Source: Corynebacterium pilosum DSM 20521 = CIP 103422 | GTDB lineage: Bacteria; Actinomycetota; Actinomycetes; Mycobacteriales; Mycobacteriaceae | Length of the DNA stretch: 64,000 nucleotides | NCBI RefSeq assembly: GCF_000373805.1 | Contig: NZ_KB892439.1 | Span: 174,174-238,173 of the forward strand | Direction of reading: 5' to 3' | Part shown: in pieces, positions 26,898-36,391 of the stretch | How the letters are laid out: each line of letters starts with the position of its first letter | How positions within the stretch are numbered: position 1 is the first letter of the stretch | Notes under the pieces: generated by a model | The model's database searches: none | What the model saw: only the letters and a program-made list of their open reading frames with translations | What the model was told of the DNA's origin: nothing | Position numbers and translations under genes: made by a program

Positions 26898-27880
26898 CGT
26901 TTCCTCGCTTTCGGATCAAGTGCGTCGCGTACCACGTCGCCCATCATGATGAAGCTCAAGACCGTCAGGGCCAAGGCGATCGCTGGATAAAACAGGACCA
27001 TAGGCTGCGTGCGCAAGGAGGCTTGTGCCGCGGAGATGTCCCCACCCCACGACACCACAGTGCTGGGCAGACCAATCCCTAGGAAGGACAGGGTCGCCTC
27101 CGCCACAATGAAGGTGCCCAGCGCCACGGTCGCGTAGACGATAATCGGCGCTGCCGCATTGGGAAGGATGTGACTGGTCAACACCTTAAACCTGGAAGCC
27201 CCCACCGCGCGTGCCGCGGTAACGAACTCTTCGTTTTTCACGCTCATCACCGCGCCACGGGTAATGCGAGCGATATTGGTCCAGCCGAAGATGGCTAGGG
27301 CGACAACAACGGTCCAAATGGTGCGCTGGTCTTTAAACATTTGCATGACGACGATCGCGGCAAGAACCAGAGGAACCGCAAAAAAGATATCGGTCAGGCG
27401 CGACAGCAGGGTATCCCAGATCCCTCCGAGGAACCCGGCGATGGACCCGACGATAGTACCGATAAGTGTGACGACGATCGTCGTTAAGACCCCGACTGTC
27501 ACAGAGGCACGAGCGCCATAGATCACCCGGGCGTAGATATCGCATCCTTGGCGGTCGAACCCGAATGGGTGCCCGGCAGTAGGTGCGCCCAAAGAGTTAC
27601 TCAACTCGCAGTAGCGGGGATCGGTCGAAGTGAAAAGCTGGGGCACCGCGGCCATCAAGAGAGCTACGAAGATGAGGATTGCCGCAGCCCAGAACATCGG
27701 GCGACGCCGCAGGTAGCGCCACGCTTCCGACCACTGGGAGCTGGGAGCGGAGTCATCGGCCACGGCGTCGACAGCGCCAAGACCGGTCTCGTCGGTATCT
27801 GCAACGAAGTACTCTTGCCCACGCTTCAGCCGGGCATCGACGAGGTTATCTGCAGGAAGATCATCCAGTGGTTTATGCAT
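26894..27880 (-). CDS. Peptide ABC transporter permease (DppC/OppC type)
   Basis: 328 residues. A cytoplasmic N-terminal tail of about 70 residues is followed by about six membrane helices, with the EAA-type coupling loop AARAVGASRFKVLTSHILPN. It forms the membrane channel with the adjacent DppB-type permease. The last codons overlap the ATPase gene start, and its own start overlaps the dppB stop by 8 bases, so the operon is tightly coupled. Confidence 0.94.
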   Translation of the reverse strand: MHKPLDDLPADNLVDARLKRGQEYFVADTDETGLGAVDAVADDSAPSSQWSEAWRYLRRRPMFWAAAILIFVALLMAAVPQLFTSTDPRYCELSNSLGAPTAGHPFGFDRQGCDIYARVIYGARASVTVGVLTTIVVTLIGTIVGSIAGFLGGIWDTLLSRLTDIFFAVPLVLAAIVVMQMFKDQRTIWTVVVALAIFGWTNIARITRGAVMSVKNEEFVTAARAVGASRFKVLTSHILPNAAAPIIVYATVALGTFIVAEATLSFLGIGLPSTVVSWGGDISAAQASLRTQPMVLFYPAIALALTVLSFIMMGDVVRDALDPKARKR

Positions 27881-28799
27881 AGCGAATCCTTGGATCGAGC
27901 AGTGCGTAGAGCAAGTCCACCACCAAATTGGCGATGATATAGACGATGACCAGCACGGTGGTGATGGAGACGACGGTGGCTGGTTCGCCCTTCAAGATGG
28001 CTTGGTAGATGGCCCCACCAATGCCGTTGATCCCGAAGATTCCCTCTGTGACAATGGCGCCACCCATCAGTGCGCCCAAATCGGCGCCGAGGAACGTCAC
28101 CACCGGGATTAAGGAGTTACGCAAGACGTGCCTATTCATCACTGCGGAATTCGACAGGCCCTTGGCGCGGGCAGTCCTGACGTAATCAGCGGAGAGGTTT
28201 TCGCTGACGGACTGCCGCGTCAAGCGAAGCACGTAGGCAAAAGATAATGCTCCGAGAACTACTGCAGGCATGAGCAGCGCTTCAAAGGAATCGTTTCTGC
28301 CAACGGTCACGGGGAGAAGCCCCCATTTCACTCCCACGACGTATTGGAGGACGAAGCCGATTACAAAGGACGGGATCGCGATCACGAAGAGGGAGACCAG
28401 CAATACGGTGGAATCGAAGATCCCGCCTCGTCGTACACCCGCTACGACACCGAAAGCGATCCCGAACACCGCTTCAAAAACCAGTGCCATGATGGCTAGT
28501 TTGATGGTGACCGGAAAGGCATTGGCCATGACCTGGGAGACAGGTTGGCCGGAAAATGTCGTTCCAAAATCGAGGGTGACGATTCCTTTCAGATACAGCA
28601 GGTACTGGACGATGAAAGGCTTGTCCAGGTTGTATTCGGCTTCGATCCGTGCACGCGCCGCATCACTAATTCCGCGGTCGCCGCCTAGGGCTGCGACCGG
28701 GTCGCCGGGCATGAGGAAGACCAGCGAATACAGCAACAGCGTGGCCCCGAAAAACACGGGGATCATCTGCAGCAATCGTCGTCCGATATAGCGCAGCAT
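27873..28799 (-). CDS. Peptide ABC transporter permease (DppB/OppB type)
   Basis: 308 residues with six predicted membrane helices, the N-terminal GRRLLQMIPVFFGATLL helix typical of DppB, and the coupling loop TARAKGLSNSAVMNRHVLRN. It follows dppA after a 51-base gap. That gap begins with a small dyad (GTTCAG-G-CTGAAC at 28839-28851) which may help set the higher level of the binding protein. Confidence 0.94.
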   Translation of the reverse strand: MLRYIGRRLLQMIPVFFGATLLLYSLVFLMPGDPVAALGGDRGISDAARARIEAEYNLDKPFIVQYLLYLKGIVTLDFGTTFSGQPVSQVMANAFPVTIKLAIMALVFEAVFGIAFGVVAGVRRGGIFDSTVLLVSLFVIAIPSFVIGFVLQYVVGVKWGLLPVTVGRNDSFEALLMPAVVLGALSFAYVLRLTRQSVSENLSADYVRTARAKGLSNSAVMNRHVLRNSLIPVVTFLGADLGALMGGAIVTEGIFGINGIGGAIYQAILKGEPATVVSITTVLVIVYIIANLVVDLLYALLDPRIRYA

Positions 28800-28850
28800 G
28801 CCTGCAACTCTCCTTAACTAATCTCGGAACATCTGGGAGTTCAGGCTGAA

Positions 28851-30446
28851 CTACTGCTTGGTGATTTCGTAGTAGGCGGGAACGGACTTCCATGAGAAGG
28901 TGACGTTGTCGACGTTCTCCGAGTATCCGCCGTTGACATTCGCGTACCACAGTGGGATCGCGGGGAGATCTTCAAGCAGGATCTCCTGAGCGTCGTTGTA
29001 AATTGGGTTCGCGCTTTCGGCATCCGGTGCGGCAGCGGCTTCCTTCAGCAGGCGGTCGAACTCTGGGTTGGAGTAGTCGCCATCGTTGGATCCGGCGCCC
29101 GTGGCGTACAGCGGCTCGAGGAAGTTACCCAGCGATGGGTAGTCTGCCTGCCAGCCGGTGCGGAAGGAGCTGTCGATCGTGCGGTTGGTTACGTCATCGC
29201 GCAAGGACTTGAAGTCTGGGTAAGGGTCTCCCACTGCCTCGATTTCGAGGGTGTTGCGGATGGAGTTAACCACAGCATCCACCCACGCCTGGTGGCCGCC
29301 ATCAGCATTGTAGGAAAGCTTGAATTCGCCCTCGAAAGGCGCGATCTCATCGGCTTCGGCCAACAGTTCCTTCGCCTTTTCGGGATCGTAGGTCAGCACG
29401 TCTGCTCCTTCGAGGGAGTCCGAGTGCCCCGGAATGACAGGCGAGGTGAAGTCGGTCGCTGGGGTGCGGGTGCCGCCGAAGATGGTCTCGGTGATTCCTT
29501 CGCGGTCGATTGCGTGCGACAGGGCTGCGCGACGCAGCTTGCCTTCCTCACCGGAGAAGTGCGGTGCATCAACCGGGATGGTGAAGGACTGGAAAACAGC
29601 CGCAGGCTGGTTCACTGCCCGCTCCCCCAGCTCGTCTTCGTAGGTGGCGAAGGCGGAGTCAGGAATGGCGTCCGTGACATCGAGGTTGCCCGCCAGAAGA
29701 TCAGAGTATGCAGCATCGGTCTGTGCGTAGAAAACGAACTGGACACCATCGTTTTGAGGTGCGCGGTCGCCGGTGTATTCCTCGTTAGGGACCACCGTGG
29801 CGTCCTGGTTGTGGTTCCATTCGGCAAGCTTGTACGGGCCGTTGCCGATCGGGTTCTCACCGTAAGCGTCGAGGTCATCGAATGCAGACTCATGCATTGG
29901 GTAGAACGCCGAGTAGCCAAGCCTGGTAGGAAAATCTGCCTCTGGCTGGTTCAGCTCGATGGTGAAAGTTTTGTCGTCGACAATCTGAAGGCCCTCCATC
30001 TCAGAAGCGCCCTCCTCGTAGCCGAGGATCGGCTCAAAGAAGTATGCGGACAGCATGGAATCTTCCACGGCCTTGTTCCACGCGCGGACAAAGTTCTCCG
30101 AGGTGACGGGGCTGCCGTCAGAAAAAGTAACGCCGTCCTTCAGTGTGACCCGGTACGTCTTGTCCCCCTCCAACTCGATCGATTCTGCGACTTCGTTGTG
30201 GATCTCACCATCGTTGTCGTAGTAGACCAAGCCTGAGTAGATCAGGTCAATGATGTTGCCGCCACCGACTTCGTTGGTGTTGGCCGGAATCAGGGGATTT
30301 TGTGGCTCACTGCCTTTAGCGAACACATAATTATCTCCGCCGGTTCCGCCGCCTGCCGCGGAACCTCCTTCGGAGTCTGAGCATGATGCAAGGCCAAGGG
30401 TTACAGAACCGGCGGCTAGGACCGCGAGAATCTTTTTCAGGGACAC
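28851..30446 (-). CDS. Peptide/oligopeptide-binding lipoprotein (DppA/OppA type)
   Basis: 531 residues. The signal peptide LKKILAVLAAGSVTLGLASC ends in a lipobox, with the lipidated Cys at about residue 22, followed by a Gly/Ser-rich tether. The family 5 solute-binding fold is clear from VTLKDGVTFSDGSPVTSENF and NPIGNGPYKLAEW. The start is GTG at 30446 with AAAGGA upstream; earlier in-frame codons have no signal-peptide character. First gene of the dppA-B-C-DF operon, which imports peptides. The 30447-30647 stretch before it shows no gene. Confidence 0.95.
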   Translation of the reverse strand: MSLKKILAVLAAGSVTLGLASCSDSEGGSAAGGGTGGDNYVFAKGSEPQNPLIPANTNEVGGGNIIDLIYSGLVYYDNDGEIHNEVAESIELEGDKTYRVTLKDGVTFSDGSPVTSENFVRAWNKAVEDSMLSAYFFEPILGYEEGASEMEGLQIVDDKTFTIELNQPEADFPTRLGYSAFYPMHESAFDDLDAYGENPIGNGPYKLAEWNHNQDATVVPNEEYTGDRAPQNDGVQFVFYAQTDAAYSDLLAGNLDVTDAIPDSAFATYEDELGERAVNQPAAVFQSFTIPVDAPHFSGEEGKLRRAALSHAIDREGITETIFGGTRTPATDFTSPVIPGHSDSLEGADVLTYDPEKAKELLAEADEIAPFEGEFKLSYNADGGHQAWVDAVVNSIRNTLEIEAVGDPYPDFKSLRDDVTNRTIDSSFRTGWQADYPSLGNFLEPLYATGAGSNDGDYSNPEFDRLLKEAAAAPDAESANPIYNDAQEILLEDLPAIPLWYANVNGGYSENVDNVTFSWKSVPAYYEITKQ

Positions 30447-30647
30447 GGCGGAAATCCTTTCGGAATCTCTATGGAAAACGTGGGTCACATCCATGAGGAC
30501 AATGTGATGCAGGTAATTCCACCATGAAAGTGTGCCGTTTCACAATTCCTTTGCCGGGCCTAAACCCGCTACGTCTCCCTCTCGCCGGGCAGTGTGTGTT
30601 TACCAGCGCGTACCCCAGTCCTACGGCGAATAGAATCCGCCTTTGCA

Positions 30648-31130
30648 CTACCCCCGCAACACCAGATCCGCGGTAACGGGAAACTCGCGCAACCGCAGCG
30701 CCCGTTCTTGCTCCGCCCACATATCCCAGTACTCTGCGTAGCCGGGATCACGCTCCAGCGCACGGCGTTTGCGCTGAGCATAAGGTGCAGTAATTCGGAT
30801 CGCGATCACATCGCCTAAAGCCGAAGCTGCCTCATGCGATGCCTGCGTCAGCGCCCCTACCCCTTCGACGATGAGGTCAGCCCCCGGGTCGATATCCACC
30901 CACTCCGCCGGGCGATCATTTTCCCAGTCCCACCGCGTATAGCCAGGTCGCGTGGGGTGAAGCACGTCCTCGACGACCATCCGCACCCCTTCGTCCAATC
31001 CGGACCATCCCGGGTAAAAATCATCGAGGTGGACGATCGCGATTCCGGTCTCGCGCGCAAGCTGTGTCGCAAACGTGGTTTTACCAGACCCGGACGGCCC
31101 GTCGACCAGGATTGTCACCCGTGTACTCAT
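30648..31130 (-). CDS. P-loop kinase (uridine kinase-like) at the end of a TPP-riboswitch operon
   Basis: 160-residue protein with Walker A DGPSGSGKTTF near residue 10, a HLDDFYPGW substrate/Mg motif after the second strand and a LID-like RKRRALERD segment. It resembles the short actinobacterial uridine-kinase-like ATPases; the substrate is unproven. The start ATG at 31130 overlaps the ecfT stop (ATGA), so it is translated with the thiamine-precursor ECF importer. A role in phosphorylating the imported compound is an inference from this coupling. Confidence 0.8.
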   Translation of the reverse strand: MSTRVTILVDGPSGSGKTTFATQLARETGIAIVHLDDFYPGWSGLDEGVRMVVEDVLHPTRPGYTRWDWENDRPAEWVDIDPGADLIVEGVGALTQASHEAASALGDVIAIRITAPYAQRKRRALERDPGYAEYWDMWAEQERALRLREFPVTADLVLRG

Positions 31131-31888
31131 AGCGCTCCTAAAAACATGAAGTGACCAGTCAGTATAGCCACCACCACGCTGCCTATGCCGATAAGCGCGC
31201 ACATTAAGACAAACGCCCACTCGCGGCCGCCAAACCGTGCCGGGCGTGCGAAGCTGCGTTTGTTATCCACGCGGCCAAAACCACGCGCCTCCATTGCGGT
31301 GGCCAGCTTCGATGCGCGCCGCAGCGACATCACCAGCAAACCGAAGACAATCGTCCACCAGTATTTAAACCGGCCCGTATCGGCTAAGCCGCGGGCGCGA
31401 CGTGAGCGGCGCATCGCTTCGATGTCGTCGCGCAGCAACCCCAGCATGCGCAAGGCAGCCACAGTGCCGATGACGAAACGCGGCGGAAGCTTCAGGTTTT
31501 GTGCCAGCCCGTCGCCAAGATCTGTGGGATCCACGTCGGCGGACAGCACGATGACTGGCAAGCCAACGGCCAGCACGCGGAGAAACATGGCCCCGGCCAG
31601 CTGTAAGGAGTTATCGGTGATGTGAATCAACCAGAATTCCGCATGAGTGTCCCCGCCGGGTCGGCCATAGAGCGCCATGGGGATCGCCGCCAACGGGGCC
31701 GCCACCAAGATGGGCCACGCGCGCCGGATCAGCCGACCATAGCTAACACCCACGAATGGTGCACCGAGGAGGATGACCGCTAAGGCGACCACCGCTGACA
31801 CCCAGTCCAAGGTGAGCAGCAATGGAGTGGTGAGCACCAGCATGCCGATCAGACGAGCAACAGGATTGATGCCTGCGATCAGGTTCAT
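31127..31888 (-). CDS. ecfT: Energy-coupling factor transporter transmembrane protein EcfT
   Basis: 253 residues, about five membrane helices and the two coupling motifs of the CbiQ/EcfT family (AMRRSRRARGLAD and LATAMEARGFG, with the A-R-G core). It couples the ATPase to the substrate-binding YkoE. It overlaps the ATPase gene upstream (ATGA) and the kinase gene downstream (ATGA). Confidence 0.93.
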   Translation of the reverse strand: MNLIAGINPVARLIGMLVLTTPLLLTLDWVSAVVALAVILLGAPFVGVSYGRLIRRAWPILVAAPLAAIPMALYGRPGGDTHAEFWLIHITDNSLQLAGAMFLRVLAVGLPVIVLSADVDPTDLGDGLAQNLKLPPRFVIGTVAALRMLGLLRDDIEAMRRSRRARGLADTGRFKYWWTIVFGLLVMSLRRASKLATAMEARGFGRVDNKRSFARPARFGGREWAFVLMCALIGIGSVVVAILTGHFMFLGAL

Positions 31889-33210
31889 GTCAGCACCACC
31901 CTGTGGTCGCCCAGGCTGCGGGTGAAATGCTCGTCGTGCGTAATGGATAAGACGGTGGTGCCGGCCTCGGTCAGCGCGCGAATCAGACGGACCAGCTCCA
32001 CAAAGGTGCGAGAGTCTTGCCCAAATGTGGGCTCATCCAACACCACGAACGCAGGCGCATTGACCAAGGCCGTAGCCACGGACAGGCGGCGCTTCTCCCC
32101 GCCCGATAAAGTAAACGGATTCGCCTCCACCACATGCTCGAGGCGCAGGCGCTGCAGGAGCTCGTCGATACGCGAAGCCTCCGCCCCAGAGACCGCAAGC
32201 TCGTCATAGACGGTGCGGGCCACAAACTGATGCTCCGGGTCCTGGAAAACATAACCGATGCGCTGCGCCAGCTGCGAGGATTTCCACTGCGTGGCAAGGG
32301 TGTTCAGGCCCTGGCGGATTGATTCTGCATAGTCGAGATCCCCGCTGACGGCTGGGGCGAGCCCAGCCAGCGTGGTAGCAAGGGTCGTCTTTCCGGTCCC
32401 GTTGGCCCCAGTCATGACGGTGGAGAAACCTTCCGGCAGCTCCAACGTGCGGGGCGGACCCCAGGTGGTCACCAACTCGTCGGCATGCACTGCCCAGGGC
32501 GCACCCTGCGCATGGTGGGCCGGGGGCAGGTCGGGCGGGCCGGGAAGATCGGACTCCTCGATCAGTTCCAGACCACTTCGGTCCAGGCGGTAGATCGAAT
32601 CGATCAGCCCCAGCCACGGGCCCGGATTGTGCTCAACGACGATCAACGTGGCGCCCGTGCGCTCAAGCACCTGCGCGGTGGCCTCCACGATGGCGCGGGT
32701 ACCTTCCTGGTCGAGGTTAGCGGTCGGTTCATCAAGCACCAAGATGTCCGCCCCCATCGCCAGCACGCCCGCTAACGCGAGGCGCTGCTTTTGCCCGCCG
32801 GACAGTTTCGTCGTCGGGTGGTCCAAGGGTACGTGCAGTCCAACCAGATCCAGAGCGGCTTGCACCCGCCGCCAAATCTCATCGCGGGGTACGCCAAGAT
32901 TTTCGCAGCCGAAGGCGACGTCGTCGCCTACACGTGAGGAGATGACCTGGGAATCAGGGTCCTGCAGCACCATGCCCACGGTCCCGCGGACATCCAAGTG
33001 GCCAGTGCGGGTGCCCTCCTCATCGTCGACGAGCAGACCCGCGATCACGTGTAACAAGGTGGACTTGCCGGCGCCAGAATCGCCAGTGAGCAATACTGCT
33101 TCACCGCGCTGGACGACCCAATCCACGCCCTGAAATGCGGGGGTAGGGCGCACCGCATGATGGTATGCCAGATCGCCGGCCCTGATGGCCGGCGTGTCAG
33201 TGGATGTCAT
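31885..33210 (-). CDS. ECF transporter ATPase, two fused ABC domains
   Basis: 441 residues. Two ABC modules are visible: Walker A GDSGAGKSTL and GANGTGKTTL, signatures LSGGQKQRLALAG and LSGGEKRRLSVAT, and Q-loops LQDPDSQVI and FQDPEHQFV. This corresponds to YkoD, the double ATPase partnering YkoE and YkoC. The start ATG at 33210 overlaps the ykoE stop; an in-frame extension upstream runs antisense-like through ykoE and is not supported. Confidence 0.94.
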   Translation of the reverse strand: MTSTDTPAIRAGDLAYHHAVRPTPAFQGVDWVVQRGEAVLLTGDSGAGKSTLLHVIAGLLVDDEEGTRTGHLDVRGTVGMVLQDPDSQVISSRVGDDVAFGCENLGVPRDEIWRRVQAALDLVGLHVPLDHPTTKLSGGQKQRLALAGVLAMGADILVLDEPTANLDQEGTRAIVEATAQVLERTGATLIVVEHNPGPWLGLIDSIYRLDRSGLELIEESDLPGPPDLPPAHHAQGAPWAVHADELVTTWGPPRTLELPEGFSTVMTGANGTGKTTLATTLAGLAPAVSGDLDYAESIRQGLNTLATQWKSSQLAQRIGYVFQDPEHQFVARTVYDELAVSGAEASRIDELLQRLRLEHVVEANPFTLSGGEKRRLSVATALVNAPAFVVLDEPTFGQDSRTFVELVRLIRALTEAGTTVLSITHDEHFTRSLGDHRVVLT

Positions 33211-33821
33211 CGCGTGCGGCCCGCTGCGAAACGATCCAGTGCACCAGTCTGTGCCAGAGCCTTGACCAGGATGTGGCCCAGAATGCCAGCTAACACCGCG
33301 CCTGACACGGCGAGGCAGCTGAGGTAGATCAGGTTGAACTCGAGTGTTTTTGCCAGGTTCGCGCTGGTGAACAGTTCCAGGAGGAATGCGCCGATGGCGC
33401 TTCCGATGCCGGCCAGTGCGGCGACGGGCAGGGTGAATCGTCGATAAGCAAAAGCGGCGAACACAAGCTCCGCGCCTAAGCCCTGTGCGATGCCGGAGTA
33501 CAAGGTCTCTACGCCCCACTGGCTACCCAGCAAAGCGGAAACAATAGCCGCGACCAGCTCGACGAACAACGCTGCGCCCGGCTTGCGGATCACCAATCCG
33601 CCCAACACACCGCCCAAAAACCACATGCCTGCGACGAGGCCGCCGAAGCCTGGGGTGAAAATATTAAGTGCGGTGAAGCCGGCGTAGCCGACCAGATTCC
33701 ATAACCAAAAGATCAAACCACACGCCACGGCCAACACAGCGGCGGTGACAATATCGATGACGCGCCATTTCAGGCTGCGGGATTTCACTACAGGGCTTGA
33801 TACAGGTGTAGTCAAAACCAT
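33207..33821 (-). CDS. ykoE: ECF substrate-binding component YkoE (thiamine or HMP)
   Basis: 204 residues with six hydrophobic segments. The YkoE-type features FWLWNLVGYAGF, GMWFLGGVLGGLVIRKPGAALFVEL and GSQWGVETLYSG are present. YkoE proteins bind thiamine or its pyrimidine moiety. A TPP riboswitch lies directly upstream; its terminal GAGGAAGGA serves as the ribosome-binding site for the ATG at 33821. This makes repression by TPP at the level of translation likely. Confidence 0.94.
   Translation of the reverse strand: MVLTTPVSSPVVKSRSLKWRVIDIVTAAVLAVACGLIFWLWNLVGYAGFTALNIFTPGFGGLVAGMWFLGGVLGGLVIRKPGAALFVELVAAIVSALLGSQWGVETLYSGIAQGLGAELVFAAFAYRRFTLPVAALAGIGSAIGAFLLELFTSANLAKTLEFNLIYLSCLAVSGAVLAGILGHILVKALAQTGALDRFAAGRTR
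33438..33449 (+). repeat. Recurrent 12-mer TCGTCGATAAGC, copy 6
   Basis: Exact copy inside ykoE; the sense strand is read as Ala-Tyr-Arg-Arg-Phe, a different frame from the copies encoding Leu-Ile-Asp. Confidence 0.8.
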
Positions 33822-33822
33822 T

Positions 33823-33918
33823 CCTTCCTCGCGCCGGTACTAACCGGATCAGGTTCAACGGTCCGCCAGCATCTTCTGGCTATCTCAGCCCCATGAACGT
33901 GGGGCACCCGTGGGTACG
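33823..33918 (-). ncRNA. TPP riboswitch (THI element)
   Basis: On the minus strand the conserved blocks appear in order: ACGGGTGCCCC, GGGGCTGAGAT, a variable stem, CGTTGAACCTGATC, CGGTTAGTACCG and CGAGGAAGGA just before the ykoE ATG. This is the full thi-box consensus for the TPP aptamer. The ribosome-binding site is part of the aptamer's 3' side, so ligand binding should hide it. No separate terminator is seen. Confidence 0.95.
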
Positions 33919-33965
33919 CTCTTTAGTTAAGCAAATCTGTATCTGCTTTGTCAACTGCCCTAAAG

Positions 33966-34325
33966 CTACTGCTCAAGATCTGCGGCAGTGTAGCGGTGCT
34001 CTTCACCGCCCTTGCGGGTCCAGGTCACCTCAAGATTGTCCTTCATGCCAAAGCGGATGAGGTGAACGGCAACCACGCGCTCGAGGCGCTCGACGGTTTC
34101 TTCGTCGGCGGTGATGTTCATCATCAAGACGTCATCGCTAGCAATAAGGTCTACCTGAGTCGGCTTTCCTTCGACACCCTCGCCCGGAAACTCTAGCGAG
34201 CCGCGGGCTGCATCAGAGTCCCAGTGAGTATTCAGCTTCCTGGAAAAATGCGACGCTAGTTGCTTGCCGTAGCGCGCCGCGCGGTCGGTTTGTACACGTG
34301 CTGTAGATGTTAAAAGTTCAGTCAT
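33966..34325 (-). CDS. DUF2218 domain protein
   Basis: 119 residues matching the DUF2218 family: TARVQTDRAARYGKQLASHF with HWD following, and DEETVERLERVVAVHLIRFG in the C-terminal half. Family members often lie near siderophore or iron genes; none is visible here. The function is unknown. It follows the panE-like gene on the same strand by 11 bases and may be co-transcribed. Confidence 0.88.
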   Translation of the reverse strand: MTELLTSTARVQTDRAARYGKQLASHFSRKLNTHWDSDAARGSLEFPGEGVEGKPTQVDLIASDDVLMMNITADEETVERLERVVAVHLIRFGMKDNLEVTWTRKGGEEHRYTAADLEQ

Positions 34326-34336
34326 GTTAGCTAACC

Positions 34337-35227
34337 CTACCCTAACTTCGCGTAAATAAGGTTGAGCGCGAACTCATGCACAGGGGCCGAGACCCCGCCG
34401 CGAGCCGCCTCGCGGACAATCGCCCCGACCTGCGAATCAAGCTCACCAGCGCTGCCACCTGCGATATCGCGCTGCATGGAGGTGGTTGATTCCGCCGGCA
34501 TCCGGTCAGCGAATTCCATCGTGCGGTCCACAACGTCAGAACTTAAAGGCACCCCCATCGCACGCCCAGCGGTGGCAACTTCACGCATCAAGGCCTCCAA
34601 AGTTGCCCGCCACGGCGGGGTACGCAGCACACCCAGCGGGGCATCGACCACCGCACCTAGCACGCCGGCGCAGGTGACGAACATGGCCTTCTCCCACACG
34701 TCCACGAAAATATCGTCGCGCACGATGGCGTCCACCCCTGCCTTGTCCAAAGCAGCAGCGAAAGCTCTCACGCGCTCGTCGTCACGCCCGTCCCACGTAC
34801 CAAAGGTGTAGGAACACGGGCCGCCATGAAACTCGGCCTGCGCGGGCCCCGTGTGGTGGTAGTAGCCGCGCACCACTCCGGGAATTGTGCGGTGGGCGCC
34901 GACGACCTCCGCTACCCGGTGCGGCACCTCCACCGAGTTCTGGGTCACGGCCACAAGCGCGTGATCACTCACGCCCTCCAATACCTGGTCAAGCTCCTCG
35001 CCTGTGGCCTTCATTGCCAGCACCACGATGTCGGCATCTGGAACCTCAGAAACATGCTCGACGACGTCGACTGGGATGGGAGCCTCGTCGTTAAGCACGA
35101 TGCCCCTGGTCCGCAGCGCCTCGAGCGTGGCGCCACGGGCAACCACCGTGACATCTGCACCAGAGCGCGCAAGGCTGCCTGCAAACCAAGAACCAACCGC
35201 ACCTGCACCAATGAACACTATTCGCAT
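34337..35227 (-). CDS. panE: 2-dehydropantoate 2-reductase family protein
   Basis: 296 residues. The NADP-binding FIGAGAVGSWFAG is at residues 5-17. The catalytic-lysine region is VWEKAMFVTCAGVLGA, and the family C-terminal motif TTSMQRDIAGG replaces the usual PSMLQD segment. The canonical WxKLxxN motif is altered (EKAMFVT), so another ketoacid may be the substrate. The symbol is by family; many genomes carry PanE paralogues with other roles. Confidence 0.8.
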   Translation of the reverse strand: MRIVFIGAGAVGSWFAGSLARSGADVTVVARGATLEALRTRGIVLNDEAPIPVDVVEHVSEVPDADIVVLAMKATGEELDQVLEGVSDHALVAVTQNSVEVPHRVAEVVGAHRTIPGVVRGYYHHTGPAQAEFHGGPCSYTFGTWDGRDDERVRAFAAALDKAGVDAIVRDDIFVDVWEKAMFVTCAGVLGAVVDAPLGVLRTPPWRATLEALMREVATAGRAMGVPLSSDVVDRTMEFADRMPAESTTSMQRDIAGGSAGELDSQVGAIVREAARGGVSAPVHEFALNLIYAKLG

Positions 35228-35326
35228 ACCCGACGATTTTAGCGGCTAGGAGTAGACTTATCCCGAAACTAATTAAATGCACAAAATTTGATTTGATAGT
35301 GATCTTCTTGTGAAAGGTTGATGTAT

Positions 35327-36370
35327 ATGGCTGGTGGCCTACTTGCGCTTCTCGACGACGTAGCGCTGATTGCCCGAACCGCCGCGTCATCCGTCGACGA
35401 TGTTGCTGCCCTCGCTGGCAAAACATCGATGAAGGCCGCCGGCGTTGTCATCGACGATGCCGCCGTGACCCCGCAGTATGTCGACGGTGTCTCCCCCGCC
35501 CGCGAACTGCCGATGATCTGGCGGATCACCAAGGGTTCCTTCTTCAACAAGCTCGTGATCGTCCTGCCGATCGCGCTGCTGCTCTCCGAAATCGCGCCCT
35601 GGGCCCTGACACCGATCCTCATGGTCGGCGGCACGTACCTGTGTTACGAGGGCGCGCATAAGATCGTGCACAAGTTCACGCACGATTCGGATGAGGCCGA
35701 AGAGCAGGCGGCCAATAAGAGCGCCGCGGACGAGGATTCCCTGGTGAAGTCCGCGATCACGACTGACCTCATCCTGTCCGCAGAGATCATGGTGATTTCG
35801 CTGAATGAAATTGCTGATGAGACGCTGCTGATGCGCGCGATGGTCCTGATCGTTGTGGCCATCGGCATCACCATCGCCGTCTACGGCGCGGTGGCACTGC
35901 TTGTGAAAATCGACGATATCGGCCTGGGCATGATCAAGCGTGATTCCGGCGCTGCTTTCGGCCGCGCCCTAGTCAAGGCAATGCCAATCGTCTTGAGCAT
36001 CATCGGCGTGGTCGGCACGATCGCCATGCTGTGGGTGGGCGGCCACATCATGGTCGTCGGCGCCGACGAGTTCGGAATGCACTGGCCGTACGAGACCATC
36101 CACGGTTGGGAAACCGCTGTTGGCGGCGGATTCATCGGCTGGCTGGTCAACACCGCCGGCTCTTTTGTCGTCGGCCTGATCTGGGGACTTGTGATCGTGG
36201 GCATCATCGCCCTGGCCAAGGCCTTGATCTCCACGCAGTCCACGCGTAACGACGATGACCTCACCCCAGCCCAGGCGCGCGATGAACTGCGCCGCCGCGC
36301 CGAAGAGGCTCGCACAAACGGGAACCAGTCGACCGGTTCCACCGCTTTGAGCACTGCCGACGAGGACTAG
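35327..36370 (+). CDS. DUF808 (YedI-like) inner membrane protein
   Basis: 347 residues. The opening MAGGLLALLDDVALIARTAA is the DUF808 signature; five or more membrane helices follow, with HWPYETIHGWE in an extracytoplasmic loop and a charged C-terminal tail. The function is unknown. The start ATG at 35327 is chosen because AAAGG lies 9 bases upstream; ATG at 35321 and TTG at 35318 are less well placed. It is convergent with zupT; a 7-bp hairpin (TAGCCAG/CTGGCTA, 36378-36394) sits at the junction. Confidence 0.9.
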   Translation: MAGGLLALLDDVALIARTAASSVDDVAALAGKTSMKAAGVVIDDAAVTPQYVDGVSPARELPMIWRITKGSFFNKLVIVLPIALLLSEIAPWALTPILMVGGTYLCYEGAHKIVHKFTHDSDEAEEQAANKSAADEDSLVKSAITTDLILSAEIMVISLNEIADETLLMRAMVLIVVAIGITIAVYGAVALLVKIDDIGLGMIKRDSGAAFGRALVKAMPIVLSIIGVVGTIAMLWVGGHIMVVGADEFGMHWPYETIHGWETAVGGGFIGWLVNTAGSFVVGLIWGLVIVGIIALAKALISTQSTRNDDDLTPAQARDELRRRAEEARTNGNQSTGSTALSTADED

Positions 36371-36391
36371 CCAGCTCTAGCCAGCTCCTGG

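Noticed and set aside
30540..30600. Terminator-like GCCGGGC repeats near 30553 and 30587
   Set aside because: The two GCCGGGC copies are direct, not inverted, so no stem forms.
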